Assembly: GCA_965246935.1 (NCBI GenBank)
Contig: CBDFGC010000006.1
Location: forward strand, 124,001 to 188,000
Origin: JAZKFT01 sp965246935
Lineage (GTDB): Bacteria > Bacteroidota > Bacteroidia > Chitinophagales > Chitinophagaceae
Direction: 5' to 3'
Length of the DNA stretch: 64,000 nucleotides
Position numbers and translations under genes: made by a program. Under the pieces are notes generated by a model that was not told where the DNA came from, made no database searches, and saw only the letters and a list, made by a program, of their open reading frames with translations. Positions 44,202 through 52,465 of this stretch are shown in pieces. How positions within the stretch are numbered: position 1 is the first letter of the stretch; each line of letters opens with the position of its first letter.

Positions 44202-46043
44202 ATGGCAAAGGCATTCGACAAGTTCATTAATAAGCCCGTAAAAGGGGCTAAAATAAAAGAAGCATTCCGGCAGGAAAAAAAAGCCGCTATCAAAGAAAGA
44301 AGAGAAGCCATTGAAAAACGCTTCGAAGAAAAACGCCAGCAAAAGCAGTCACAGTACGAAGCCCGCCAACAACCGGGTAATCCCAACAGCAAAGCCCCTG
44401 TTTCCCCCAATAAATCTACAGACAAGTCAAAAGGCCCAAGAGCTAAATCGGGTGGCAGCACTACAGGCAAAGCTTGGCATAAAAAAGAAAACAGAGAACA
44501 ACCCACGGACGGAAGAACCCAACGTACGGCAGGCACTGGCTGGCAAAAAGTTCCCGCCAACCGGCAGTCGTCCGGTTCGGAAAACTTCAGGCCGCAAAAC
44601 CGTCCGGCTTCCGGCGCTTCTTCACAAAAGCCATCTGGCAATCGTACCCAGGGAAATGCAAAGCATCCTGCGGACAGAAGATCATCCCCCGGCAACCATT
44701 CTTCATCAGCCCAGCGCCCTGCTTACCCATCTAAAAACACTGGTGCAGTTAATCCAAAAATCATCAGCGATCAATCCCGCAATCCTTCTTACGGTAAACC
44801 GGTTGGACAACGGACAACAGACGACAGACCACCGTCTGGAGGAGGCAAACCAAAATCAGTAAATTACAGCGGGCAGAAGGCAGAAGGCAGAAGGCAGAAT
44901 TTAGGTAGCAACGATCAAAAGCCAGCTTATAAACCCAAAGCAACAGATAGCAGAAAAGAAAGTATAAGCAGGACAGCCCCTACTCCGAGGCATATAGAAT
45001 CAAAAGTTCAAAAGCCATTCACTGCAAAACATGTAGAAAACAAATCACAAAAAGCAAATGAACCGGGAATCCTGAACGACGAACCGCAACAGCCATTCAC
45101 GACTGACGATTCACAATTCACGAAAGATGATTCACAATCTGAAGCCCCGGTTCGTGTCTCCACAAACCGGAACCAACCTGCTGCCAAACGAATCCCGCCG
45201 GCTATTAAATATCAGTCAGGTTCCGGTAAGAAAACAGACGCCGCCGGTAAAAAATCATCTTTTACTAAAAAGCCGGCTACCAATGCCCCGGCTGTAGTAG
45301 AGAATATGCCGCTGAATAAATTTTTAGCCCATGCTGGTATCTGTAGCCGCCGCGATGCTGCTGATAAAGTACGCCAGGGCCATGCTGCTGTAAATGGTAC
45401 CGTAATTACAGAACCCGCTTTTAAAGTAACCGATAAGGATGTAGTAACATTTGACGGGCAAAAAGTACAACGCAGCCGTAACCATGTATATATTTTACTG
45501 AATAAACCCAAAGACACCATTACCACCTCCGACGACCCGCAGGGCCGCCATACCGTGATGGATATTATCCGACCAGCTACCGATGAAAGGGTGTACCCTG
45601 TGGGCCGGCTGGACCGCAATACCAGCGGTGTATTGCTCCTTACCAACGACGGCGACCTGGCACAGCAATTAAGCCATCCCAGCTTTGAGGTTCGTAAAAT
45701 TTATGAAGTAAAACTGGATAAACCGGTAACCAAAGACGACTTTGATAAAATACTAAACGGCATTACGCTGGAAGATGGTGAAATTCATGCAGACTCGCTG
45801 GCCTACTCCGATAGTAAGGATCGCTCTGTGTTGGGCATTGAAATACATAGCGGTCGCAACCGCATTGTACGCCGCATGTTCGAGCATTTAGGCTATGATG
45901 TACGGGGGCTGGATAGGGTGATGTACGCCAACCTAACCAAGAAAAATATAGAACGGGGCCACTGGAGGTTTTTGAGCGAAAAAGAAGTGCGGCTGCTCAA
46001 ATACTTTAATAAAAGCAAAAGAGGAACGCAACAGGAGCAGTGA
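44202..46043 (+). CDS. RsuA/RluB-type pseudouridine synthase with about 370-residue disordered N-terminal extension
   Basis: The start at ATG 44202 (MAKAFDKFINKPVKG) gives 613 residues. The last 245 hold an S4 RNA-binding domain (PLNKFLAHAGICSRRDAADK) and the synthase domain with catalytic Asp in YPVGRLDRNTSGVLLLTNDG, then HPSFEVRKIYEVKLDKP and IEIHSGRNRIVRRMFEHLGY. It modifies 16S or 23S rRNA uridines. The first 370 residues are charged and low in complexity (QRTAGTGWQKVPANRQSSG, NRTQGNAKHPADRRSS). Parts are translations of short-word repeats like those found between genes here (GQKAEGRRQN from repeated GGCAGAA). Bacteroidota RluB homologues often have such tails, but this one is long. Confidence 0.92.
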   Translation: MAKAFDKFINKPVKGAKIKEAFRQEKKAAIKERREAIEKRFEEKRQQKQSQYEARQQPGNPNSKAPVSPNKSTDKSKGPRAKSGGSTTGKAWHKKENREQPTDGRTQRTAGTGWQKVPANRQSSGSENFRPQNRPASGASSQKPSGNRTQGNAKHPADRRSSPGNHSSSAQRPAYPSKNTGAVNPKIISDQSRNPSYGKPVGQRTTDDRPPSGGGKPKSVNYSGQKAEGRRQNLGSNDQKPAYKPKATDSRKESISRTAPTPRHIESKVQKPFTAKHVENKSQKANEPGILNDEPQQPFTTDDSQFTKDDSQSEAPVRVSTNRNQPAAKRIPPAIKYQSGSGKKTDAAGKKSSFTKKPATNAPAVVENMPLNKFLAHAGICSRRDAADKVRQGHAAVNGTVITEPAFKVTDKDVVTFDGQKVQRSRNHVYILLNKPKDTITTSDDPQGRHTVMDIIRPATDERVYPVGRLDRNTSGVLLLTNDGDLAQQLSHPSFEVRKIYEVKLDKPVTKDDFDKILNGITLEDGEIHADSLAYSDSKDRSVLGIEIHSGRNRIVRRMFEHLGYDVRGLDRVMYANLTKKNIERGHWRFLSEKEVRLLKYFNKSKRGTQQEQ

Positions 46044-46078
46044 GGTATATAACCTATTTGGTTACAGATTTTAAATCT

Positions 46079-47330
46079 AAGTAAAAGGCACGGCTTTCTT
46101 ATAAAAAATTAATACTAGCCATCCACTTAATAAGGAGGTCAAAATTATCTGCAAAATCTTCGAGTTTTGCCTTGATATTTTTGAGTTTCAATTTATTTAA
46201 AAACGTCAATGCCAGCGTCCTGCAACAAGCCATAACTTTAGAAATGACGGGCTCTTTTGTTTGTAAATGATCTTCCCTGAAGGTGACGTCCCTTATATGG
46301 TTATTGGTTTCAACAGCCCAATGCCCCCGTACTGCCCCGAAAAGCTCCTTCGAATTGCCCTGTCTTACCACCTCATTTGACACGTAGTAAGATACCTCTT
46401 TACTTTCCACTTTTGTTTTGCATTGAAACGTTTCTCTTTTCACCTCCACTAACGTCTGAAAGTTAGCACCCGCCCATCTTTCATCAAAAAATTCATCCTT
46501 AATATCATAGCTTTTATACGTTCTCTTGTCTATTCGCCCATGCCCTTTTTCAAGCGTTTGGCGCTCACTGAGCGGCCGGTAATTTTGGCTTACCTTAACC
46601 ATATCATCGTACAGTTCCTTTTGATTCTCTTTTAATCCTATCAGGTAGATGCCCTGGCTGCCAGCTATCTGTTTAATGGTTTGGGGAATAAAATGCAGGG
46701 CATCCAGCGTTATTTTTTGAGCATCCAGTCCTGCCTTTATTACTTCCTGGATACAGGGGCGTTCACTTTCTTTCTGACCGTTGTAAAAAGCTTGCCCATA
46801 CACCTGCCGGCTGGCATGGTTAACAGCTTGCACGACTGCCTCACCCCGCTTTTCACCTTTGGCAATCGTGCCCCTCAACTCTTTACCATCGGCAGCAAAC
46901 CACTGTTTTTCCTGCTCACTTAACACCATTCCTGCAAAATCAAAGAGCAGCTTAGCAAAAAGGTGCGGATCTATCTTTTTTAGTAGAATAGGCAGTTGTG
47001 CTCTTGAAATAGGCGTAGTGTTTTCTATACCTAAATAGTGGCACAAAGGGGCATGGGTATTTGTAAGAGAGCGGTGAATGCCGGACAAAACCCCGTCGCG
47101 GTTACGATACAAGCCGATGATAACCCCCATCAGCACTAAGCCCACACAATGCACTTTTCCACGATTATCCCGCAAATCCACTTGCTCACAGTTTTTTAGT
47201 GCTTCATATAATGTATTACTTTGCACCGGCAGTAGCGTCTCCATAACATCTTTTTTGTTCCTCAGAAACTCAAAAATATTTGTTATTCAAACGCTACTGC
47301 TTTTTTATAAGAAAGCCCTGAAGTAAAAGG
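46079..47330. mobile_element. ISAs1-family insertion sequence with 10-bp target duplication
   Basis: The element itself is 46089-47320 (1232 bp). Terminal inverted repeats are CACGGCTTTCTTATAAAAAA (46089-46108) and the complement of CAGGGCTTTCTTATAAAAAA (47301-47320), with one mismatch. AAGTAAAAGG occurs on both sides (46079-46088 and 47321-47330) as a perfect 10-bp target duplication, in the size range of the family. It encloses one intact transposase gene. It separates the pseudouridine synthase from the metal island. Confidence 0.95.
46099..47244 (-). CDS. ISAs1-family transposase
   Basis: A 381-residue DDE transposase. The N-terminal domain (DLRDNRGKVHCVGLVLMGVI, about 23-42) and the DDE core match the ISAs1 (H-repeat-associated) family: QWFAADGKELRGTIAKGEKR with Asp119, KITLDALHFIPQTI with Asp181, and GHWAVETNNHIRDVTFREDH with Glu312. 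The frame is intact, of full length, and surrounded by clean terminal repeats, so the element may be active. The start Met (METLLPVQSN) lies 57 bp inside the right repeat. The gene faces away from the metal island. Confidence 0.96.
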   Translation of the reverse strand: METLLPVQSNTLYEALKNCEQVDLRDNRGKVHCVGLVLMGVIIGLYRNRDGVLSGIHRSLTNTHAPLCHYLGIENTTPISRAQLPILLKKIDPHLFAKLLFDFAGMVLSEQEKQWFAADGKELRGTIAKGEKRGEAVVQAVNHASRQVYGQAFYNGQKESERPCIQEVIKAGLDAQKITLDALHFIPQTIKQIAGSQGIYLIGLKENQKELYDDMVKVSQNYRPLSERQTLEKGHGRIDKRTYKSYDIKDEFFDERWAGANFQTLVEVKRETFQCKTKVESKEVSYYVSNEVVRQGNSKELFGAVRGHWAVETNNHIRDVTFREDHLQTKEPVISKVMACCRTLALTFLNKLKLKNIKAKLEDFADNFDLLIKWMASINFL

Positions 47331-47370
47331 ACAGAATTAGTTTAGGTTAATTATTTTGTCATTGCGTCCA
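47331..47370. repeat. Half-copy of the 166-bp palindromic element (left arm)
   Basis: ACAGAATTAGTTTAGGTTAA followed by TTATTTTGTCATTGC closely matches the left arm of the element at 56279-56444. It begins directly after the target duplication of the IS, so the IS inserted at or beside this repeat. Confidence 0.65.
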
Positions 47371-47504
47371 CATACTTAACAATATTTCATAGCAGGATAC
47401 GGATAACACTTATACCGAAACTTTGCGTTTTGTTTATTGTCTGTTTGTATCTGGTGTAATTACCCGCCGGTTAGTATTCATAACAGCGCCGCATTTACAA
47501 CATA

Positions 47505-47930
47505 ATGGTAAATACGGCGCTGTTATCTCTATCACCTAAAAATTACTTTTCTAAGAATTGCAATATTGTTGCAAAAACTACATCTTTTCTTATATTCGCA
47601 TTTCTGAAAAAGAAACAACCCATACTAACCAAGCAGATCATTGCCGGTTTTCTACTGGCCTTATTTGTTTTTGTTCATGGGGTAAAATTGTTTCATCACC
47701 ATCACAGCAGACCTCCTGTAAGCAGCAGTCCGGCTGCAAAAATGGTAATAACATCGCCGGATTGCTTTATCTGCGATTATCATTTTATGAAAGATGCGGA
47801 TGGAGTTACAACTGCCATCATTATCCGTCCGCTCAAAGCCATTCAGGCTAATTACATCGTTTATCCTTTCCAAAAAATTACTTCCGTTGGTCTTGCTGCT
47901 TCTGGCAGGGGCCCGCCCGCTATCGTTTAA
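47505..47930 (+). CDS. Histidine-rich membrane-anchored peptide (possible metal-binding)
   Basis: The frame from ATG 47505 gives 141 residues, but protein-like character begins only at about residue 34 with KKKQPILTKQIIAGFLLALF, a positively charged lead and one membrane helix. HGVKLFHHHHSRPP follows, then SPDCFICDYHFMKDADG, a CxxC-type pair with nearby His. The expected start (MKKKQ...) falls on CTG at 47604, an A-to-C change from ATG, so start use is unclear. A TGCAA-N5-TTGCA site lies inside the upstream part, which argues against the upstream ATG. His4 and CxxC suggest a Zn or Cu ligand site facing the periplasm. It precedes the ABC ATPase gene. Confidence 0.6.
   Translation: MVNTALLSLSPKNYFSKNCNIVAKTTSFLIFAFLKKKQPILTKQIIAGFLLALFVFVHGVKLFHHHHSRPPVSSSPAAKMVITSPDCFICDYHFMKDADGVTTAIIIRPLKAIQANYIVYPFQKITSVGLAASGRGPPAIV
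47559..47573. promoter_or_regulatory. Candidate Zur/Fur-type operator (TGCAATATTGTTGCA)
   Basis: This 15-mer has the same TGCAA-N5-TTGCA form as the operator before the Fur-family gene at 60620-60634. A promoter-like TTG ... TATATTCG (47569-47571 and 47591-47598, spacing 19) overlaps it. One base departs from the TAnnTTTG consensus. Confidence 0.5.
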
Positions 47931-47998
47931 ATTTTCCCCGAAAGCTTAGGACATTTTGTGCCCCTGCTTTTGTGTTTTTCATTTTAAACGATATCGAT

Positions 47999-48694
47999 AT
48001 GCTGCAGGCTACCAGCCTCACCAAAGTGTATGGTGAGCATACAGCTTTGAATAGTCTGAACCTGACTGTTGAAAAGGGTGAAATATTTTGCCTGCTGGGC
48101 CAGAACGGAGCCGGCAAAACAACAACCATCAATTTATTTCTGGGCTTTACTGCTGCTACTTCCGGCACCGCATCCATTAATGGCGTAGCAGTAAAACCGA
48201 ACGACACGGCTACCAAAAAATTTATTGCTTACATACCGGAAGTGGTAATGCTTTATGGCAATTTATCCGGTATTGAAAATCTGGATTTTTTTAGCCGGTT
48301 AGCAGGTTTTACATATAGTGCTGATTTATTAAAAGGCTTTCTTACAAAAGCGGGTTTACAAACTACAGCGCAAAACGCACGGCTTTCAACTTACTCCAAA
48401 GGCATGCGCCAAAAAGTAGGTATTGCTATTGCCCTTGCCAAAAATGCAGATGCCATTTTAATGGATGAACCTACATCAGGGCTGGACCCAAAAGCCACAG
48501 ATGAATTTACCACCATTTGTAAAAGTTTAGCCGCACAAGGCAAAACCATTTTCATGGCTACGCATGATATTTTCAATGCTGTGAATGTGAGCCACCGCAT
48601 TGGAATTATGAAAGAAGGGTCATTGGTTCACATCATACCCACCAGCAGCATTACGGCTGCGGAATTGCAAAATCTCTATTTAGAGACAATATAA
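47999..48694 (+). CDS. ABC transporter ATP-binding protein (no adjacent permease)
   Basis: The start at 47999 (MLQATSLTKVYGEHTALNSL) gives 231 residues. Walker A is LLGQNGAGKTTTINLFLG (about 35-52), the signature is STYSKGMRQKVGIAIALAKN (a YSKGM variant), Walker B is AILMDEPTSGLDP and the switch His is in FMATHDIFNAVN. Of the ABC-2/NatA type that energises export or membrane proteins such as NosF-like. No permease gene follows; the next gene encodes an outer-membrane barrel. A decayed second copy lies at 49515-49739. The partner may have been deleted or lie elsewhere. Confidence 0.92.
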   Translation: MLQATSLTKVYGEHTALNSLNLTVEKGEIFCLLGQNGAGKTTTINLFLGFTAATSGTASINGVAVKPNDTATKKFIAYIPEVVMLYGNLSGIENLDFFSRLAGFTYSADLLKGFLTKAGLQTTAQNARLSTYSKGMRQKVGIAIALAKNADAILMDEPTSGLDPKATDEFTTICKSLAAQGKTIFMATHDIFNAVNVSHRIGIMKEGSLVHIIPTSSITAAELQNLYLETI

Positions 48695-48719
48695 AAAGTT
48701 TAAAAACAAAATCAAAACA

Positions 48720-49346
48720 ATGAAAAAAACAATCATTACAAGTATCATAGCCTTAAATAGCTTATTAATAACCGCACAAAAAATAAACTTTGGGGTAAGA
48801 GCTGGTTTTAATAGTGTCAATGTTTCTACCAATGTTCCTGTCGTTCATGATCATCAAAAAAATGTATCAGCCTTTAATGCAGGCGTTTTTGCAGATGTTA
48901 GAATTTGTAAAAAAATCAGTCTCCAGCCACAGTTATTATACAATGGCAAAGGTGTATTTTTTGATGCCGGAGACCACACCCATACGCTTCATTTACAATC
49001 ATTGGATTTGCCTGTTTACGCAATGTACAGAACCGAATCAGGCTTCTTTGTGAGTGCCGGGCCCAATTTTGGGTATTATTTAAGTGGTACAAATGTGGCT
49101 AAATCGGCAACTATGAATGAAACCCACGATTATAAATTCACCAACACTCCATTCGAATATAAACGCTTCGATTTTGGTATTACAACAATGGTTGGTTTTG
49201 AGTTAAAAAACGGGCTTTCCATTAGTGCCAATTACCTGAAAGGTTTAAACAATGTAAGTGTTACGCCTGGCTTTAATTGGAAAAGCAATGTATTAGCAGT
49301 ATCGGTAGGATACAAGTTTAAGAAAAAAACAAATCAATCAAAATAA
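48720..49346 (+). CDS. Outer-membrane beta-barrel protein (porin family)
   Basis: A 208-residue protein with an N-terminal signal (ITSIIALNSLLITAQ) and a small-barrel pattern: KINFGVRAGFNSVNV, alternating strands with aromatic girdles (YAMYRTESGFFVSAGPNFGY), and a C-terminal strand VLAVSVGYKF near the end. This matches the PF13568-type outer-membrane proteins. Two His clusters appear (HDHQK and HTHTLH), unusual for the family and possibly metal-related. It follows the ABC ATPase gene by 25 bp. A scar resembling its C-terminal strand (WKFNVWSFSVGYAFHKKSK) occurs at 55282-55371. Confidence 0.87.
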   Translation: MKKTIITSIIALNSLLITAQKINFGVRAGFNSVNVSTNVPVVHDHQKNVSAFNAGVFADVRICKKISLQPQLLYNGKGVFFDAGDHTHTLHLQSLDLPVYAMYRTESGFFVSAGPNFGYYLSGTNVAKSATMNETHDYKFTNTPFEYKRFDFGITTMVGFELKNGLSISANYLKGLNNVSVTPGFNWKSNVLAVSVGYKFKKKTNQSK

Positions 49347-49514
49347 ATTATTTGATAGCTTATTATTTATCAGTAAAAGACAATAAGCAGGTGTTGCTTA
49401 CATGGATTGATGCATGGAGAATTATTGTTTTTGTAAGATGAGAATTGTCCGAAATAGCTAAATAAGAGCAACACTACAAACAAGCAACCTCACAAAAAAT
49501 AGGGTAAATAGGTT

Positions 49515-49739
49515 GCATTAAACAATCTGAATCTTGTTGTTGCAAAAGGTGCAACATTTTATCCGTTGCGATGAAATAATACTGGCAAAATTAATTTAAC
49601 TATTACACATGATATTTTTAATGTGGTAAATGTGGGTACCCGTATTGGTATTATGCGGCAAGGCGAACTGGTGCATACCATCAACACAGCTGACATAACT
49701 GCTGGTGAACTACAGAAGCTTTACCTCGAAACAATATAG
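49515..49739 (+). pseudogene. Decayed ABC ATPase copy with a large internal deletion
   Basis: The first part reads ALNNLNLVVAKGATFYPL, aligning with ALNSLNLTVEKGEIFCLL of the intact gene at 47999. After a shift, TGKINL resembles GAGKTTTINL, and from 49605 THDIFNVVNVGTRIGIMRQG and ELVHTINTADITAGELQKLY match the intact C-terminus residue by residue to the stop at 49737-49739. Roughly 150 internal codons are missing, and an in-frame stop follows the first part, so no product is expected. Confidence 0.85.
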
Positions 49740-49785
49740 ACTCAACACTTCTTTTCTCTCATAGCTTGTTTGGTTAAAAAAACAC

Positions 49786-49816
49786 CCCGTAACTGTGTCT
49801 ACAGTAAACGGGTTTT
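49786..49816 (+). terminator. Intrinsic terminator after the ABC ATPase/barrel unit
   Basis: CCCGT-A-ACTGT (49786-49796) pairs with ACAGT-AA-ACGGG (49801-49812) and is followed by TTTT. It ends the transcript before the TonB-receptor gene at 50073. Confidence 0.75.
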
Positions 49817-50072
49817 CTCCATGTTTCAAACCAGTAGCCATTCAATACCATTTTTCTTATGTGTGTAAATTAATAACATATTGGTACGTTGTCCGGTGTA
49901 GTCGGTTACTCTTTTCTAAAAACAGACAATGATTTGGACTATTGCTAAAAAGAACTGAGAGAAACCGTTCGGGAAAGCCGGTTTAAAATAATGAATCCTT
50001 ATTGCCCCAGGTTCCTGGTTAATTATCAATGAAATAGTTTTTTAATAAAAAAAGAAATTTATAAGTACCCAG

Positions 50073-52454
50073 ATGAAGCTAAGAAAAATTCATGCCTTGC
50101 TGAACGCCTTGCTACTATTTGGGTTCAGTGTATTTGCCCAACCACCGCAGCGTGTTACTATTACCGTTACCGATTCAGCCAATAACAGCGCACTGGATAA
50201 CACTACTATCAAACTAATAGAATTAAATAAACAATTCCTTACCAACGAAACGGGTTATGCTTCTTTTAAAGTAAAGCCCGGTAATTACACCGTGTTACTT
50301 TCTTCGGTTGGTTATGCAACAAAACAAATGCTGTTGCAAGTGCCTGATACGGCATCAATAGCACTCAATGTAAAGATGTCAATTGCGGATTCTACACTTT
50401 CAAACGTAACTGTTACCGGCCTGCGGAAAGAAGATGCCGAAGCAAGAGCAATCAAAAGAAATGTAATGCCGGTTACCATCATCACAGCCAAACAAATTGA
50501 AAACCGGGCCAGCGATCTGAACGAAATTTTGGCAAGGCAGGCAGGCATTCAAATCCGGCAGAGTGGTGGGCTGGGAAGCACCAGCACTATCAATGTACGT
50601 GGGCTGGAAGGCAAGCGGGTGCAGATTTTTATTGATGGCCATCCACTGAATACGCCAGATGGAAGTTTGGGCATAAATGACCTGCCGTTACAAATTATTG
50701 AACGCATTGAAATTTACAAAGGAACGGTTCCGGCGTATCTCGGAGGCGATGGGTTGGGTAGTGCTGTTAATATTATTATCCGCCATAGAGACGTAAGTTA
50801 TATTGATGCCAGTGCATCTTACCAAACCTATAATACCAAACGTACCGGCCTGATTTTGAAAAAGACCTGGAGCAAGCAGGGCATTGAATTTAGCGCTGGT
50901 ATTTTTGATAGCCGGAGCGATAATAATTATACGATGCTATCACCCTATCAGACAGGGTTGAAAATAAAAAGGGACCATGACTATTATCACTCACTACTGG
51001 CAGGCGGCTCCCTTCGCTTTCATAAATGGTGGTTTGATGAAGTAGAACTGGAAGGTGCCTACTTAAAGAATGATAAACAGATACAAGGCATACAGAAAAA
51101 TATTCAGCAGGCACAAAGCAATGGCGATGCAGGCGTAGTGGCATTGAATCTTACGAAAAACAGTTTTGCAAAAAATAAATTAGGCCTGCGCTATAGTGCG
51201 GTTTTGGCCCGGTTCAATGTAAAATTTATTGATACATCTTCTTACAGCTACGAATTTGACGGCTCTAAACTTCCAAGCCTGTACGGTAAAGGAGAATTAG
51301 GTGTTGGGCCTAATTTATCCACCAACCTTCAGAAAGAAATCAGGCAACGCTTTAATCTTAATTATAAAATAAATGAAGTTTTTAACCTGAATCTGAATAA
51401 CACTTTCCGCCACGGCACACTTGACCCGAAAGATGATTTAGGCAATGAATATGCCGGTAAAAACTTATTCAATTATCCCGGCAACTTAACTAATTCCATT
51501 ACGGGCCTGACACTTGAAACCCGGTTCAAAGATGATAAGTTATTGCTCTCTATAGCTGCAAAACATTACTACAATATTGCAAAAGGATTTAACACCAATA
51601 TTTATGTAAACGGTACGCCCGATAAAGTAGATAACCGCACCAATACATTTGGCTACAATGCAGGGCTGCGCTACAATATCACCAATGCTTTTTTTGTAAA
51701 AGCCAGCCACGAAAGAGGGGTGCGCCTGCCAAATAATACGGAGCTTTTTGGCGATGGTATTTTAATAACCCCGGCACTGTTTCTACAACCCGAAGTGGCA
51801 TACAATAATACGGTTGGCGTTGTGTACGATAAAACAGATAAAACGTTCAAACGAATCCAGATAGAAACCAATGTTTTTTACATGGAGGCTCAGCAATTGA
51901 TTCAACTATCGGGCAATGGCCTTAGCCTGGGTTATGTAAACTATGCAAAGGCAAGAATTATCGGTGCTGATTTGGATGTGAAAGCGGATATATCCGCTAC
52001 TCTTTTTGCGTCGTTCAATGCCACGTATCAAAAGCTCACCGATAGAAACAAATACATACCCGCTACACAAAATGTTGACAACCCGACTTATAAATTAACC
52101 ATCCCCAACACGTCGCAGTTTTTTCTTAATTGGAACGGCGAGTTTCATAAAGACGGATGGATAGGTAAAGAAACCAAAACAAGAATTATCTATGACGGCA
52201 GCTACGTACGCCAATATAACTATGGCTTCAACATCAGTGTGTATGATGACTTCTTTATTCCCGGTTACTTAATTCACACCCTGTCAGTAGAACAATCGTT
52301 TAAAAACAATCGCTACACCATCACCGGGGAGGCAAACAATTTCACTAACCAAATAGTGCTTAATAATTACAACCAGCCACTACCGGGAAGAACTTTTCGC
52401 ATAAAATTCCGGTACCTGCTGTTAGGGAAAAACATTCAAAAATCAAAACGATAA
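50073..52454 (+). CDS. TonB-dependent receptor (metal/metallophore-type)
   Basis: A 793-residue outer-membrane receptor. A signal peptide (LNALLLFGFSVFAQ) leads to a carboxypeptidase-regulatory-like domain (about 24-108, FLTNETGYASFKVKPGNYTV). The plug follows at about 130-240 (MPVTIITAKQIENRASDLNE, INVRGLEGKRVQIFIDGHPL, IERIEIYKGTVPAYLGGDGL). The barrel reaches the C-terminus (TFRIKFRYLL). It imports a scarce substrate using TonB energy. Downstream by 11 bp is a DUF4374-like lipoprotein, a pairing used in Bacteroidota for siderophore or metal capture. A truncated sister copy lies at 54866. Metal specificity is inferred from island context only. Confidence 0.94.
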   Translation: MKLRKIHALLNALLLFGFSVFAQPPQRVTITVTDSANNSALDNTTIKLIELNKQFLTNETGYASFKVKPGNYTVLLSSVGYATKQMLLQVPDTASIALNVKMSIADSTLSNVTVTGLRKEDAEARAIKRNVMPVTIITAKQIENRASDLNEILARQAGIQIRQSGGLGSTSTINVRGLEGKRVQIFIDGHPLNTPDGSLGINDLPLQIIERIEIYKGTVPAYLGGDGLGSAVNIIIRHRDVSYIDASASYQTYNTKRTGLILKKTWSKQGIEFSAGIFDSRSDNNYTMLSPYQTGLKIKRDHDYYHSLLAGGSLRFHKWWFDEVELEGAYLKNDKQIQGIQKNIQQAQSNGDAGVVALNLTKNSFAKNKLGLRYSAVLARFNVKFIDTSSYSYEFDGSKLPSLYGKGELGVGPNLSTNLQKEIRQRFNLNYKINEVFNLNLNNTFRHGTLDPKDDLGNEYAGKNLFNYPGNLTNSITGLTLETRFKDDKLLLSIAAKHYYNIAKGFNTNIYVNGTPDKVDNRTNTFGYNAGLRYNITNAFFVKASHERGVRLPNNTELFGDGILITPALFLQPEVAYNNTVGVVYDKTDKTFKRIQIETNVFYMEAQQLIQLSGNGLSLGYVNYAKARIIGADLDVKADISATLFASFNATYQKLTDRNKYIPATQNVDNPTYKLTIPNTSQFFLNWNGEFHKDGWIGKETKTRIIYDGSYVRQYNYGFNISVYDDFFIPGYLIHTLSVEQSFKNNRYTITGEANNFTNQIVLNNYNQPLPGRTFRIKFRYLLLGKNIQKSKR

Positions 52455-52465
52455 AAACAAAAACA

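Noticed and set aside
49540..49570. GTTGCA-N5-TGCAAC inverted words in the ABC ATPase scar considered as a Zur operator
   Set aside because: The half-sites are in the opposite order from the operator and fall within former coding sequence.
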